Assembly (NCBI GenBank): GCA_016180645.1
Contig: JACPAV010000012.1
Coordinates: 1-64,000 of the forward strand
DNA: 64,000 nucleotides
Direction of reading: 5' to 3'
Origin: Nitrospirota bacterium
GTDB taxonomy: Bacteria; JACPQY01
A model generated the notes under the pieces. The model was given only the letters and a program-made list of their open reading frames with translations. It was not told the DNA's origin and searched no databases. Position numbers and translations under genes: made by a program. Positions 15,939 through 25,715 of the stretch are shown piece by piece; the stretch's first letter is position 1; every line of letters begins with the position of its first letter.

Positions 15939-17015
15939 ATGGTCCAAGACGCCAAGCTCATGATCTACGGCGCCTACGGGTACACGGGCGATCTCATCGC
16001 GAGGCACGCGTGCAGTGTAGGACTGAAGCCTACACTCGCCGGCAGGGATGACACGAAGCTGCGGTCTCTTGCGAAAGAGCTAGATGTTCCATGGGTCGCC
16101 TTCGGATTAGAGGACGCCGGCCGGGTGGCGGAATCGTTGAAGGGGATCAGGGTTGTGATTCACGCTGCGGGTCCGTTCTCGCATACGGCCGGGCCGATGG
16201 CGGGCGGCTGCATCCGCGCGGGCGCACATTACTTGGACATTACGGGGGAGATCGAGGTGTTTGAATCACTGGCCCGGGACGACGCGGAGGCGAAGAAGGC
16301 CGGTGTGATGCTGATGCCCGGGGTCGGGTTCGACGTGGTGCCTTCCGATTGCCTCGCGCGGCATTTGAAAAACCGTCTCCCGACCGCAACCCACCTGACT
16401 CTCGCCTTCCAAGGGCTCAGCGGAGGATTTTCGCGCGGCACGGCGACGACCATGGCGGAAAACATCCATCGCGGAGGAGCGATCAGAAAGGACTCGAAGG
16501 TGACGCCTGTTCCTGCGGGCTGGAAAACGAAGAAGGTGGATTTCGGTCGTGGCCGTTCGATCACGTGCGTGAGCATTCCGTGGGGCGATGTTTCAACGGC
16601 ATTCCACAGCACGGGAATACCGAACATCGAAGTGTATGCTGCGTTCCCAGCGGGGATGCGATGGGGCATGGTTCTATCGCGACCGATTGCGGGACTGCTC
16701 GGTTCGGCTCCCGTGCAGAAATTTCTGAAAGGCCAAATTCGAAAACGTCCATCTGGTCCGTCGGCCCGGGCCCGTGAGGAGGGGATCAGCCGGCTGTGGG
16801 GAGAAGCTGTGGATGCCAAGTCCGGCCGCAGGATTTCCGCACGGATGCAGACACGGGAAGGGTACTTGTTGACGGCTCTGACGGCGGTTCGCATCGCGCA
16901 GAAGGTGCTTGCAGGGAAAGCGCCGGTGGGATTTCAGACGCCCGCGAAGGCGTATGGAGCGGACTTGATTCTGGAGATCGAAGGCTCCGTTCGGACCGAT
17001 GTTGGCAGCGAATGA
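15939..17015 (+). CDS. saccharopine dehydrogenase-like enoyl reductase family protein
   Basis: The 358-residue protein has an N-terminal Rossmann motif IYGAYGYTGDLIAR (residues 9-22), then AGRDDTKL and GPFSHTAGPM. It shows the same family layout as the protein at 4736-5821 but is clearly diverged. A central PGVGFDVVPSDCLA segment is typical of trans-acting enoyl reductase relatives. The second Gly of the usual GATGYTG motif is Tyr here. It stands alone between a tRNA region and a cyclase. Lipid-linked reduction is inferred from family and window context. Confidence 0.78.
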   Translation: MVQDAKLMIYGAYGYTGDLIARHACSVGLKPTLAGRDDTKLRSLAKELDVPWVAFGLEDAGRVAESLKGIRVVIHAAGPFSHTAGPMAGGCIRAGAHYLDITGEIEVFESLARDDAEAKKAGVMLMPGVGFDVVPSDCLARHLKNRLPTATHLTLAFQGLSGGFSRGTATTMAENIHRGGAIRKDSKVTPVPAGWKTKKVDFGRGRSITCVSIPWGDVSTAFHSTGIPNIEVYAAFPAGMRWGMVLSRPIAGLLGSAPVQKFLKGQIRKRPSGPSARAREEGISRLWGEAVDAKSGRRISARMQTREGYLLTALTAVRIAQKVLAGKAPVGFQTPAKAYGADLILEIEGSVRTDVGSE

Positions 17016-17160
17016 CGGACGGACGCGGCCTGAAGGCCACGGCTACCGACAGACGGTCGTAACGGGCCTGCGGCTTGCGGACACACATTGCAGTTGGGGC
17101 GGGCCGGTCGTATGATGACACCGCAAGTCGCGGAATAGGCTGAGTCAAAGGGGAGGTGGT
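17016..17160. other. gene-free leader of the cyclase gene
   Basis: Contains a small hairpin-like module, GCGGCCTGAAGGCCACGGCTACC (in two halves at ~17026-17048), related to the dispersed CGCAGG/GGTAG repeats. A strong ribosome-binding site, GGGGAGGTGGT, lies just before ATG 17161. No further signal was recognised. Confidence 0.4.
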
Positions 17161-18606
17161 ATGGAGATCAATATCAACGAAAAACTGCTGGACGAAAAAC
17201 TGACCGGTTTGGAAAAGGCGCGCGCCTGGAGTCCGAGGACGATCTCAAAACTGGAAACAACCATCCGAAGCGCCGAGGATCTGGACCTCTTTCGAATCAA
17301 TCCCAAAAGGTACGCCTCGGAACGAGGGACGGCTGAGTCGGAAGCGATCGACCTTTTTCTTCACTTGGCCCATCTGGGCCTGTTCCAGATGGATTGGCAC
17401 ATGACGTGCCCCGCCTGCGGGGACGTCCTCCAGAGTCTGCGAAGCCTGAGCCACGTTTCGAGCGAATTTTCCTGCGGACCCTGCAAAATGAACTTCGAAG
17501 CCAACCTCGACGACTACATCAGCGTGACCTTCACGATTGCTCCCCAGATCCGGAGGATCCGGTATCACGATCCTGAATCCCTTTCGCCCGAAGATTACGT
17601 TTACGGCTACAAATACAGCCAGGATGCGCGATTTTCGGGTGGCCCCCGCGTGGTGGACGGATACAAACCCATGGTGCGATTTGGTGAGCGCTTCCAGCCC
17701 GGCGAGCGGAAGTCGATGGGGATGACGTTGACGCCGGGGGTACTCGCGGTGAGGAACTTCGAGTCCGAGAGTTATTCGGCCTTCCTGGAGGTAGCGGAAA
17801 GCGGGGAGACGCGTGTTCTTCTCGAATTCATGGAGGGAAGCTGGAGAACAAAACCGCCCCGTTTGGGCGCCGGATCTGTTACGGCCGAAGTGGTGAATCT
17901 ATCGAGGCGGCCGCAAATTCTTGGGGGACTGAACCTTCCTCCGGGAGACCCCTCCGTCCGTCCCCTCCTGGAATTCGAGCCTTTCCTCTCGGGCAAGGAG
18001 CTTCTCACGACGCAAACCTTCCGCGACCTGTTCCGTTCCGAGGTCATCAAGGGAACCGAGGGAATCAGCGTGAAAGACATCACGTTCCTGTTCACCGATC
18101 TCAAGGGATCAACGGCGCTCTACGACCGGATCGGCGATTTGAAGGCGTACGCCTTGGTGCGCCAGCATTTCGACAGCCTGGGAAAAGTGATCGTGGGCAA
18201 TTCGGGAGCTATTGTGAAGACGATCGGGGATGCAGTCATGGCCTCCTTCCTGACCCCGAAGGACGGAGTGAATGCCGCGTTAGGCATGATCAAGGAGATC
18301 GACGCCTTCAATCAAACCCTACCGAGCAAAGACATCATCCTGAAGGTGGGCGTTCACAAGGGACCATCCATCGCGGTGACGCTGAACGAGCGGCTCGACT
18401 ATTTCGGCCAGACGGTGAACATCGCAGCTCGCGTGCAGGGGTTGGCCGAGGCCGAGGAGATTTACGTGACGGACGATGTCTATCGGTCGTCCCAGGTCAA
18501 GGGCCTCTTGGACGGCAGGGCCGTCACGCCCCTCAAGGCCACGCTCAAGGGCGTGCGCGACGAGATGCAGGTCTACAAGATCGCGCCGCCGGCCGTGGCG
18601 CACTGA
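17161..18606 (+). CDS. class III adenylate/guanylate cyclase with DUF5939-like N-terminus
   Basis: The 481-residue soluble protein has a C-terminal cyclase homology domain from ~300. TFLFTDLKGSTALYDR carries the first metal-binding Asp, GDAVMASF the second, and RLDYFGQTVNIAARVQ the transition-state region. The substrate-specifying positions were not resolved by eye, so cAMP is only the default. The N-terminal ~270 residues contain a zinc-ribbon-like pair CPAC...CGPC (~84-109) and resemble DUF5939 modules attached to cyclases of deltaproteobacterial type. No membrane segment is seen. The likely role is a cytosolic sensor cyclase whose signal enters through the N-terminal domain. Confidence 0.85.
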   Translation: MEININEKLLDEKLTGLEKARAWSPRTISKLETTIRSAEDLDLFRINPKRYASERGTAESEAIDLFLHLAHLGLFQMDWHMTCPACGDVLQSLRSLSHVSSEFSCGPCKMNFEANLDDYISVTFTIAPQIRRIRYHDPESLSPEDYVYGYKYSQDARFSGGPRVVDGYKPMVRFGERFQPGERKSMGMTLTPGVLAVRNFESESYSAFLEVAESGETRVLLEFMEGSWRTKPPRLGAGSVTAEVVNLSRRPQILGGLNLPPGDPSVRPLLEFEPFLSGKELLTTQTFRDLFRSEVIKGTEGISVKDITFLFTDLKGSTALYDRIGDLKAYALVRQHFDSLGKVIVGNSGAIVKTIGDAVMASFLTPKDGVNAALGMIKEIDAFNQTLPSKDIILKVGVHKGPSIAVTLNERLDYFGQTVNIAARVQGLAEAEEIYVTDDVYRSSQVKGLLDGRAVTPLKATLKGVRDEMQVYKIAPPAVAH

Positions 18607-18622
18607 CAGATTCGTTTCAAGA

Positions 18623-18650
18623 GATTCGCGTTACTCGCAGGACGCGAATC
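18623..18650. terminator. hairpin between convergent genes
   Basis: GATTCGCG and CGCGAATC form a perfect 8-bp stem with a 12-nt loop, 17 nt after the cyclase stop and overlapping the last codons of the convergent gene. No clear U-run follows on either strand, so termination is only suggested. Confidence 0.35.
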
Positions 18651-20676
18651 GGGTATCTTTCGGCGTAACGACCGTCGGAATTCCGTCGCGCGCGAACGTC
18701 TCAAGAAAACATCCCCACTGATATTGGACGGCGGGGATTTGGACGTAGACCGTGTGCCCGTTCTGCTGAATCGGATCTTCAAGCCATTGGTCCTGAACTG
18801 CGGTGACCATCGATCCATCGCCGGCCGCGACGTTGGACCGAACCGGAAAATCGGACTCAGGGAATCTGTAAAATAGTGCGAGCCCCGCCTCCATCAGGTT
18901 ATCGATGACGTCTCCCACTCTGGGGAATCCGTAGCCCACGGCCATCGCTCGTTGTGTCGCCCGGCTGAAATAGAGGTCGTCGTAGCCGTGTGGCACGAGC
19001 GCATGTTTTGCCGGCACGTCCGGGAGCGGACGCCGGACCAGATGCGGGATAAACGCGATGGGATCCGTTTTCTCGATGAATTGCTGGAAGAGGCCCATCA
19101 CGGGGTGGAGGACGTCGAGCGTTTCGCCCGGTTTCACGCCGACGGCCAGACTCAGCGTTTGCGCGGCGCCGGGAATCAGGTCGGTTGAGAAGATGAAGTA
19201 GCTCCAGTAGCCGCCGCTGCCAGTGGGGAGGATGGCCTGGGTCTCCCCGGAAGTGGCACCGAACAGATTGGCGTACATCGCGCCCATGCTTTGCCCCATC
19301 GTGACATGCCGGCTCATATCGAAACGAAATGCCCCATCCGAGCTTGACGCTCCCGGGCAGGTCGAAGCGTCAAGACGAACGGTCTCCACGAATTTCCGTT
19401 TGAGGAAAAGTTCGATCACGCCCTGGCGGAAGTTGTCGCGCAGGGCAACCAAGTTTCCGATTTGGAGATAGTCGTAGTCCGTTGCGGTGGGAACCCGGTC
19501 CGGCGAGATCGGCATCGCTGAGGCGCCTGCAGCGAAACCGCGCTTCGCGGCCACATACGCCGGACCCTGCCAGGGCGTTTCCGGACCGCCGGGGGTGAGC
19601 ACGGGTCCGCGATCCACCATTTGCGACGCGATGCCTCCCGACCCGTGAATGTATTCCATGTAGGGAAAACCCGCGGCCGGCATGGCACGCTTGGGTATGG
19701 TGAAAACGATCTTTACAATTTCGGTACGCTGGAGGCGCGGCAGGCCGGCGGAATCGAATTCGAAACGGCCGCCCTCGGAACGGAAGGGAGGTTCGCCCGT
19801 CTGGAATTGGGGCCACTCGACCGTTCCTTCGAGGTAGCAGAAGTCAGGTTCTTCGTGCGCCAGAATCGGCGGGGTAGCCCATCTTGTTGCGTGTCTTCCC
19901 GTGACGGAAGTGGCCATCCGGCGAAGGTCGGCGGCGGGATGATCCGTGGTGAATACCGTAGCTGCGGCGATGGCGTCCGCGGAAAGTTGGCTGCTGGAGT
20001 TCAGATAGTCGGCGAGCGGTTTGTAAAGACGCTGTAATTTCTCGCCGTCCGCGATCTGGGGAGTAAGTCCTCGGAGGGCATTTCCGAGCACGTCCGACTG
20101 GGCGAGCGGGACGCCATCCGTGTCCGTCACCGTTCGCAGGACGATAGCCGCGTAGGTGGCATCGGGCCACAAAGTCGCTCCCGGCCAGGGGATCATCGTG
20201 AGTGTGTTGGCGGACACATAGTTTCCATCGGAAGCGTAGAAACGTGAAAGGGCAGGGACCGACTCGCGATAACCCGGGCTCGATGGGGTAATGTTCAAGA
20301 AGAACGCCGTGAAAGGTACGCTTGGCACCTTCTCGGGGTTTGTGACCACCTTTTCGGTTGAAATGGCGCCATCGAACGCAAACGAAACCACCGGATTCAG
20401 GGCGAATCCGTCACGCTCTTCCGAGGCGAGCTGCGTGATTTGCCGGACCAGCGAATTCGATTGAGGATTCGGAAAGCGCGACAGGTCGATCGTCCGTGTC
20501 GAGGCATCAAGCAGGAGGTCGTTGGGGTAGGGCATCGACCAGAAGGAACCGTCCGACGGATCGAGCCGCATTCTTACCCGTCCCGGATTTTCCTCCGATC
20601 GCGAGCATTCGACCGTTGCAAGCGGGAGTATCTCGAGACAAAACAGAAGCCAACCCGTGCAGGAATGTCTCAGCAT
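18631..20676 (-). CDS. secreted alpha/beta-hydrolase (lipase-like), putative lipoprotein or exported protein
   Basis: The 681-residue protein starts with a hydrophobic export signal (MLRHSCTGWLLFCLEILPLA, then TVECS, a possible lipobox-like end). A nucleophile elbow HVTMGQSMGAMYANLF (GxSxG, Ser near 463) marks an alpha/beta-hydrolase core. An HGSGG-type oxyanion segment (YIHGSGGIASQ) lies earlier. The N-terminal beta-rich region with FPNPQSN and FDGAIS segments recalls the bacterial virulence factor lipase N-terminal domain. It likely hydrolyses an extracellular ester or lipid. It sits 15 bp downstream of the M20 peptidase gene on the same strand. Confidence 0.7.
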   Translation of the reverse strand: MLRHSCTGWLLFCLEILPLATVECSRSEENPGRVRMRLDPSDGSFWSMPYPNDLLLDASTRTIDLSRFPNPQSNSLVRQITQLASEERDGFALNPVVSFAFDGAISTEKVVTNPEKVPSVPFTAFFLNITPSSPGYRESVPALSRFYASDGNYVSANTLTMIPWPGATLWPDATYAAIVLRTVTDTDGVPLAQSDVLGNALRGLTPQIADGEKLQRLYKPLADYLNSSSQLSADAIAAATVFTTDHPAADLRRMATSVTGRHATRWATPPILAHEEPDFCYLEGTVEWPQFQTGEPPFRSEGGRFEFDSAGLPRLQRTEIVKIVFTIPKRAMPAAGFPYMEYIHGSGGIASQMVDRGPVLTPGGPETPWQGPAYVAAKRGFAAGASAMPISPDRVPTATDYDYLQIGNLVALRDNFRQGVIELFLKRKFVETVRLDASTCPGASSSDGAFRFDMSRHVTMGQSMGAMYANLFGATSGETQAILPTGSGGYWSYFIFSTDLIPGAAQTLSLAVGVKPGETLDVLHPVMGLFQQFIEKTDPIAFIPHLVRRPLPDVPAKHALVPHGYDDLYFSRATQRAMAVGYGFPRVGDVIDNLMEAGLALFYRFPESDFPVRSNVAAGDGSMVTAVQDQWLEDPIQQNGHTVYVQIPAVQYQWGCFLETFARDGIPTVVTPKDTRFASCE

Positions 20677-20691
20677 GAGGACCGATCGCGC

Positions 20692-22131
20692 CTACTCGTC
20701 GGCGTTTCTAATGAGTTGGTAGTAGAAGCGAACGCACTGCGTGAAATCTTCTACGCCGATCCGCTCATCCGTGCCGTGAAACCGCTTGAGATCGGCGGGC
20801 CGAAGCGTGAGAGGGAGAAACCGGTAGACGTTATCGCTGATGGATTCGTAGTGGCGGCTGTCCGTGGCGGCGATGAACAATGAAGGCGCGGTCAGGACGC
20901 CGGGGAAAATCTGGTGAATGGTTTTCTGAAGAGTTCGGAATGCGACGGAGTCCGCTCGCGACAGACGGGAGGGTTCCGTCTGAGCGCCTGCGGCGAGTGA
21001 AACCACGATGTGTGGATCTCGGGCGGTCGCCCGGACGTGTTCCAGGACGTCCTCGATCCGGTCTCCGGGAAGAATCCGGAAATTGACGACCCCACGGGCT
21101 TTCACCGGAAGTATGTTGTCCTTGATGCTTCCTTCCAGCATCGTGGCCGCCGTGGTGGTGCGGATCAAGGCGTTGGTCGGGGGCATGGCGGAAAGTTTTC
21201 GTGTCAGGAGGGGCTGGAGGAACCGGGCGTTGGCGAAGACGAGGCGTTTCTTGAAATCCATTTCAGGGCCGACAAAATCGAAGAGAAGCTTCGCAGCGCC
21301 ATTGAGACGGGCGGGCATCGGATTGTTTTCAAGATCGACGATAGCCTGACTCAAGATCCCCGCGGCGGTGTGATTCGGAGGCATGGAGGAGTGCCCCCCT
21401 TCGGCCTCAGCGGTCAACAGCACACTGACATAACCTTTCTCGGCGATGCCCATCATTGCGACGGGCGGCTTCACGCCCGGCATGAGGCCGTCCGTGACCA
21501 TCAGGCCCTCGTCCAGCACAAATTCCAGACGCACGCCCCGCGTTCGCAGGAGCTCGGCGATGTTCGACGCCCCCACCGATCCGCCGAGTTCTTCATCATG
21601 TCCGAAGGCGAGGTAGACCGTGCGGTGCGGCTCGTAGCCTTCGGCCAGGAGTTTTTCCACGGCTTCGAGGATCCCGATGACGCCGACCTTGTTGTCCATT
21701 GCGCCTCGGCCCCAAACGAAGCCCTGGGCGATTTCACCGGTGTATGGGGAATGGCTCCACGAGGATTCCGTGCCGGGTTGGACAGGAACCACATCCATGT
21801 GGCCCATGAGGAGGATGGGAATCTTCTGATCCGTTGCCCCCTTCCACGTGTAGAGGAGACTGTAGCCGGCCACGACCTCTCTCGACAGCTTTGCGTGGAC
21901 GAGCGGGTAGCTGCTTTCGAGCAGTTTGTGGAATCGGAGGAATTCAGCGGGATCGATCCGGGAAGGATCGGCATGAGAGACGGTTCGGATCTGAATCGCC
22001 TGGCTGAGGTGTTGGGACGGGAGCACACCGTCGAGATCGATTTTCGCCGGCTTGACCCGGACCTGCCGGGAGGGGAAACGAACGGCGTTGATCGTGGCGA
22101 GCGCTGCGACGCCGAGGGAGGCCAGGAACAC
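20692..22131 (-). CDS. M20 family metallopeptidase (PM20D1/CPS1-like)
   Basis: The 479-residue zinc-dependent amidohydrolase/carboxypeptidase has a GHMDVVP zinc ligand motif near 108, GRGAMDNK near 139 and the catalytic Glu pair HDEELGG near 180. One N-terminal membrane helix (FLASLGVAALATINAV) follows. The sequence upstream of GTG 22131 in the same frame remains open to the CorA stop. It would add a basic segment (LYRQHKKRGRKFLAA), which suits an inside-positive anchor, so translation may begin upstream at a CTG. PM20D1-type enzymes handle N-acyl amino acids, which would fit a lipid-oriented gene set; this is inference. Confidence 0.85.
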   Translation of the reverse strand: MFLASLGVAALATINAVRFPSRQVRVKPAKIDLDGVLPSQHLSQAIQIRTVSHADPSRIDPAEFLRFHKLLESSYPLVHAKLSREVVAGYSLLYTWKGATDQKIPILLMGHMDVVPVQPGTESSWSHSPYTGEIAQGFVWGRGAMDNKVGVIGILEAVEKLLAEGYEPHRTVYLAFGHDEELGGSVGASNIAELLRTRGVRLEFVLDEGLMVTDGLMPGVKPPVAMMGIAEKGYVSVLLTAEAEGGHSSMPPNHTAAGILSQAIVDLENNPMPARLNGAAKLLFDFVGPEMDFKKRLVFANARFLQPLLTRKLSAMPPTNALIRTTTAATMLEGSIKDNILPVKARGVVNFRILPGDRIEDVLEHVRATARDPHIVVSLAAGAQTEPSRLSRADSVAFRTLQKTIHQIFPGVLTAPSLFIAATDSRHYESISDNVYRFLPLTLRPADLKRFHGTDERIGVEDFTQCVRFYYQLIRNADE

Positions 22132-22221
22132 GGCGGCAAGAAATTTCCTCCCGCGCTTCTTGTGCTGCCGATACAGTTTCAGCGCGCGCCCCTTGGAATC
22201 AGAGGTCCGGCTCGAAAAGTT

Positions 22222-23190
22222 TCAAAGCCATTTCATCCTTCGGAAAATGGCAAGCATTCCCCCCATCAGTCCGATCGTAAACACCACGATTCCGATAAAG
22301 CCGAACGAAGAATCCGCTCCCGGGAGGTGGCGGAAGTTCATTCCGTAGATGCTGGAAATCAGCGTGGGGGGGAGGATCAGGGTGGAAATGATCGTGAGCG
22401 TTTTCATGATCTGGTTGGTTCGGGAATCAACCAGAATTCGGTAGGTTTCCTGGGATCCCGTCAGAAGATCGCGCGCGACGTTTGCGGTGTCGGCCAGGCG
22501 GTAGACGTGGTCGTAGACGTTTCGGAAGTAGATGAGCGAGCGTTTGGGGACCAATTCGTAGTTTCCACTCGACAACTGGCGGATGACTTCCAGTTGGGGG
22601 CCCAGCGTGCCCTTGAGATGGAGGAGGTTGCGCTTGAGGGTGATGATCCGATTCAACGTCCTGGAGGACTGGTCCGAGAAAATCTCGTCTTCCACATGGT
22701 CCACCTCGTCCTGGATCCGGTCCATGTAGGGAAAAAGCTCATCGACGGCGTGGTCAAGGATCTCGTGCATGAGGGCCTGGGCCCCTCGGGAGAGGGTGGT
22801 GGACACGTTTTTTCGGCAGCGATCGAGGCTGTCGTCGATGGCCCGGACGGGCTGCTTGTGGACGCTGACGATGAAGTTCCGGCCGAGGAACATGTCGATC
22901 TCATTCTTGTTGAATCCGCTGTACATGCCGTTCGGAGTGATGGCGTGGAAGACGACAAAGAGGTACCCCTCATAGAGGTCAATTTTCGGGTCGCGAACGT
23001 CGCCGAGGCAGTCCTCGATGGCCAGATCGTGAAATGCGAATTTTTCCGAGAGGCTCTTGATTTCGGTCGGACTGGGATTAAGGAAGTCGAACCAGAAGGT
23101 GGCGGCGCGGTCGAGGGGAAACTCAGGAACGGCGCCCGCCGGAAGGAGTTCCACCGGGCGGTCGGGTCGAGAGACAACAATGTTCAGCAC
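22222..23190 (-). CDS. corA: CorA-type Mg2+/Co2+ channel
   Basis: The 322-residue member of the CorA family has a cytoplasmic N-terminal alpha/beta domain, a long stalk helix and two C-terminal membrane helices. The selectivity motif GMN lies in SIYGMNFRHLPG (~282) and a short basic tail ends in RRMKWL. It mediates passive magnesium uptake across the inner membrane. It is transcribed ahead of the M20 peptidase gene, whose frame opens right after its stop, and is divergent from the HAD phosphatase with a 119-bp gap. Confidence 0.92.
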   Translation of the reverse strand: MLNIVVSRPDRPVELLPAGAVPEFPLDRAATFWFDFLNPSPTEIKSLSEKFAFHDLAIEDCLGDVRDPKIDLYEGYLFVVFHAITPNGMYSGFNKNEIDMFLGRNFIVSVHKQPVRAIDDSLDRCRKNVSTTLSRGAQALMHEILDHAVDELFPYMDRIQDEVDHVEDEIFSDQSSRTLNRIITLKRNLLHLKGTLGPQLEVIRQLSSGNYELVPKRSLIYFRNVYDHVYRLADTANVARDLLTGSQETYRILVDSRTNQIMKTLTIISTLILPPTLISSIYGMNFRHLPGADSSFGFIGIVVFTIGLMGGMLAIFRRMKWL

Positions 23191-23309
23191 GCTGATCTCC
23201 GTCTTCGCCGTTCATTCTCAAGCCAAGGCTACCATCTCTTCCGTACCCAGGCAATCGGATATCTCTTTCAGCCCGGACCCGGCGCGAGTATAATCGGGCA
23301 CCCGCGGTC

Positions 23310-24005
23310 ATGAAAAAGATTGGCGCGTTTTTCGATATCGACCACACCATCATTCACCATTCCACCGGCCGCATCTTTACGCTGTACCTGTATCGGAAGG
23401 GCTACCTTCAGGAGAAGCATCTTCTGAAAATGGGCTGGTACGAGATGCTCTACAAGATCAACAAGATGGATTGGCAGCGCATGATGGAGTACGGCCTGCG
23501 CATTTTTCACGGAATGCGGGTGACGGAGCTGGTGGACCTGATGGACGACTGTTTCGAGAAAGAGATGAAGCCCCAGATTTACACGGATGCCCGAACGCTT
23601 ATCCAGGAGCATCAGAAGAAAGGTCATGTCGTGGTATTCAACACGGCCACGATCCGGTACATGGTGGAGCGATTCCAGGAGTACCTGGGGATCCACCACG
23701 CCCTCTGTTCGAGCGTGGTGATTCACGACGGATTCATTACGGGGCAGGTGGGACAGGTTTGCTACGGGGCGAATAAGGCGAAACTGGCCGTGGAATTCTC
23801 GCAGGAGAGGAACGTGGACTTGTCGGAAAGCTACTTCTACACGGACAGTTTGTCCGACCTGCCGCTCCTCGAGATCGTGGGCCGGCCCCGTGTGGTGAAT
23901 CCCCAGCTTCTGATGAAGCGTGAGGCGCAGAAACGGGGTTGGGAGGTGCTGGAGTTCGAGCGAACCGAGGGAGGAGAGGAAGCCGCGTTGAACCGGGCCA
24001 AGTGA
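23310..24005 (+). CDS. HAD-IB family hydrolase (SerB-like phosphatase)
   Basis: The 231-residue protein has HAD motif I FFDIDHTI (nucleophile Asp ~9) and an unusual His in place of the common Gly after the second Asp. Motif II lies in FNTAT, with the motif III lysine in GANKAKL and the motif IV acids in YTDSLSDLPLLE. The helical cap between motifs I and II fits subclass IB. The family covers phosphoserine-type and lipid headgroup phosphatases. It is immediately upstream of ribBA (27 bp), but a role in riboflavin phosphate hydrolysis is not supported by known HAD-IB members. Confidence 0.82.
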   Translation: MKKIGAFFDIDHTIIHHSTGRIFTLYLYRKGYLQEKHLLKMGWYEMLYKINKMDWQRMMEYGLRIFHGMRVTELVDLMDDCFEKEMKPQIYTDARTLIQEHQKKGHVVVFNTATIRYMVERFQEYLGIHHALCSSVVIHDGFITGQVGQVCYGANKAKLAVEFSQERNVDLSESYFYTDSLSDLPLLEIVGRPRVVNPQLLMKREAQKRGWEVLEFERTEGGEEAALNRAK

Positions 24006-24032
24006 ACTGGTAGGATAAGACCCCAAGGAGAA

Positions 24033-25235
24033 ATGATGTCGGTATGTTCGATTGAAGAGGCCATCGGAGAAATCCGAAAGGGTCGCATGGTCATCATGAT
24101 GGATGAAGAGGATCGCGAGAACGAGGGCGACCTCGTCATGGCGGCGGAGATGTGCTCCCCCGAGGCGATCAACTTCATGGCGAAGTACGGGCGAGGGCTG
24201 ATCTGCGTGCCTGTGACAAGAGACAAAGCCAGACAGCTCGGCCTGTCGCTCATGGTGACGGAAAACACGTCTTCCAACACCACCGCTTTTACCGTTTCGA
24301 TCGATGGGAAGGACGGCGTGTCGACCGGGATTTCGGCGTTCGACCGCCACCGGACGATCCAGCTGATGGTGGGCGACGACACGAGGGGCGAGGATTTCGC
24401 CCGCCCAGGCCACATTTTTCCGCTCATTGCGCGCGACGGTGGAGTACTGGTGAGGGCCGGGCAGACGGAAGGATCCGTCGACCTCGCGCGGCTCGCCGGA
24501 CTCAAGCCGATGGCCGTCATTTGCGAGGTGATGAACGAGGACGGAATGATGGCACGCCAGATCGATCTCGAACGGTTCGGCAAGGAGCACGGGATCAAAC
24601 TTTGTACCGTCAAGGACCTGATCGAGTACCGGATGCTGAACGAACGACTCGTGCGAAAGCAGGTCGAGACCCGGCTCCCGACGGAGTTCGGCGAGTTCGA
24701 TCTCATGGCCTACGAGAACGTCATCGACGGGGCCGTTCATCTGGCGCTGGTGAAGGGACCGATCCACCGCGACGATCCGACGCTCGTCCGCGTTCATTCC
24801 CAGTGTCTCACCGGGGATTGTTTCAGCTCACTGCGTTGCGATTGCGGACCGCAGCTCCAGCGTGCCCTCCAGATGATCCACGAGGTTGGGAAGGGCGTGC
24901 TGCTTTACTTGAACCAAGAGGGGAGAGGCATTGGGCTTCTCAATAAGTTAAAGGCGTATTCGTTGCAGGACAAGGGGAAGGATACCGTGGAGGCGAATAA
25001 GCTTCTGGGTTTCAAACCGGACCTTCGGGAATATGGGACGGGAGCGCAAATCCTGCACGACATCGGGGTGGGCAAGATGCGACTGATGACGAACAATCCC
25101 AAGAAGATCGTGGGTCTCGAAGGTTATGGCCTGACCATTGAGGAACGCGTGCCGATTGAAGTTGAGTCGAATTCCCGGAACGTGCGTTACCTCCGCACGA
25201 AGAAGGAAAAGCTCGGCCATTTATTGTCTCTCTAA
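24033..25235 (+). CDS. ribBA: RibBA, bifunctional 3,4-DHBP synthase / GTP cyclohydrolase II
   Basis: The 400-residue fusion catalyses both entry steps of riboflavin synthesis. The N-terminal half (to ~200) makes 3,4-dihydroxy-2-butanone 4-phosphate from ribulose 5-phosphate. It shows [10 protein letters not shown] and RARxGH-like substrate motifs ([10 protein letters not shown]). The C-terminal half opens GTP, with zinc cysteines in [21 protein letters not shown] (~259-279) and the [12 protein letters not shown] motif. The start ATG 24033 follows a weak ribosome-binding site. No FMN riboswitch fits in the 27-bp gap to the HAD gene. Confidence 0.95.
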   Translation: MMSVCSIEEAIGEIRKGRMVIMMDEEDRENEGDLVMAAEMCSPEAINFMAKYGRGLICVPVTRDKARQLGLSLMVTENTSSNTTAFTVSIDGKDGVSTGISAFDRHRTIQLMVGDDTRGEDFARPGHIFPLIARDGGVLVRAGQTEGSVDLARLAGLKPMAVICEVMNEDGMMARQIDLERFGKEHGIKLCTVKDLIEYRMLNERLVRKQVETRLPTEFGEFDLMAYENVIDGAVHLALVKGPIHRDDPTLVRVHSQCLTGDCFSSLRCDCGPQLQRALQMIHEVGKGVLLYLNQEGRGIGLLNKLKAYSLQDKGKDTVEANKLLGFKPDLREYGTGAQILHDIGVGKMRLMTNNPKKIVGLEGYGLTIEERVPIEVESNSRNVRYLRTKKEKLGHLLSL

Positions 25236-25237
25236 TC

Positions 25238-25702
25238 ATGCCCACGATTGTCGAAGGGGATTTGGTTGCCGGCGGACTGAAGTTTGCCCTTGTCGTCAGC
25301 CGGTTTAACAAGACCATCTCCCAGAACCTGCTGGATGGTGCCCTTGATGCGTTGCGCAAGCACGGGGTCAAGGACGATGCCGTCACCGTGGTGTGGGTAC
25401 CGGGTTCATTCGAAATTCCGCTTGCCGCGCGCCGATTCGCGCGGAGCAAGAAAGTCGACGCCGTGATCTGTCTGGGTGCCGTCATTCGGGGGGGTACACC
25501 GCACTTTGAATACATCGCCGGCGAGACCTCTTCAGGCATTGCCCATCTGGCTACGGAGTTCGAGATCCCCGTCATCTTCGGCGTCATCACCGCCGATACG
25601 ATCGAACAGGCCATCGAGCGATCGGGCGCGAAAATGGGCAATAAGGGCTGGGATGCGGCCCTCGCCGCCGTCGAGATGGCGAATCTCCTCAAAAAGATCT
25701 AA
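25238..25702 (+). CDS. ribH: 6,7-dimethyl-8-ribityllumazine synthase
   Basis: The 154-residue enzyme has standard length. It condenses the RibBA-derived butanone with the pyrimidine to make lumazine. The substrate-binding signatures VSRFN (residues 16-20), [22 protein letters not shown] and [15 protein letters not shown] are intact, including the conserved His of the PHFEY segment. It starts 2 bp after ribBA. Family members assemble into pentamers or 60-mers. Confidence 0.95.
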   Translation: MPTIVEGDLVAGGLKFALVVSRFNKTISQNLLDGALDALRKHGVKDDAVTVVWVPGSFEIPLAARRFARSKKVDAVICLGAVIRGGTPHFEYIAGETSSGIAHLATEFEIPVIFGVITADTIEQAIERSGAKMGNKGWDAALAAVEMANLLKKI

Positions 25703-25715
25703 CCGGGCCTCGCCG

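Noticed and set aside
21010-23313. A long 767-codon plus-strand open frame
   Set aside because: It lies antisense to the M20 peptidase and CorA genes, whose motifs are intact on the minus strand. Its residues look compositionally random and contain no domain motif. It is a shadow of GC-rich third positions.
24006-24032. FMN riboswitch before ribBA
   Set aside because: The gap is 27 bp and no RFN element sequence is visible. The operon appears to be transcribed through the HAD gene.
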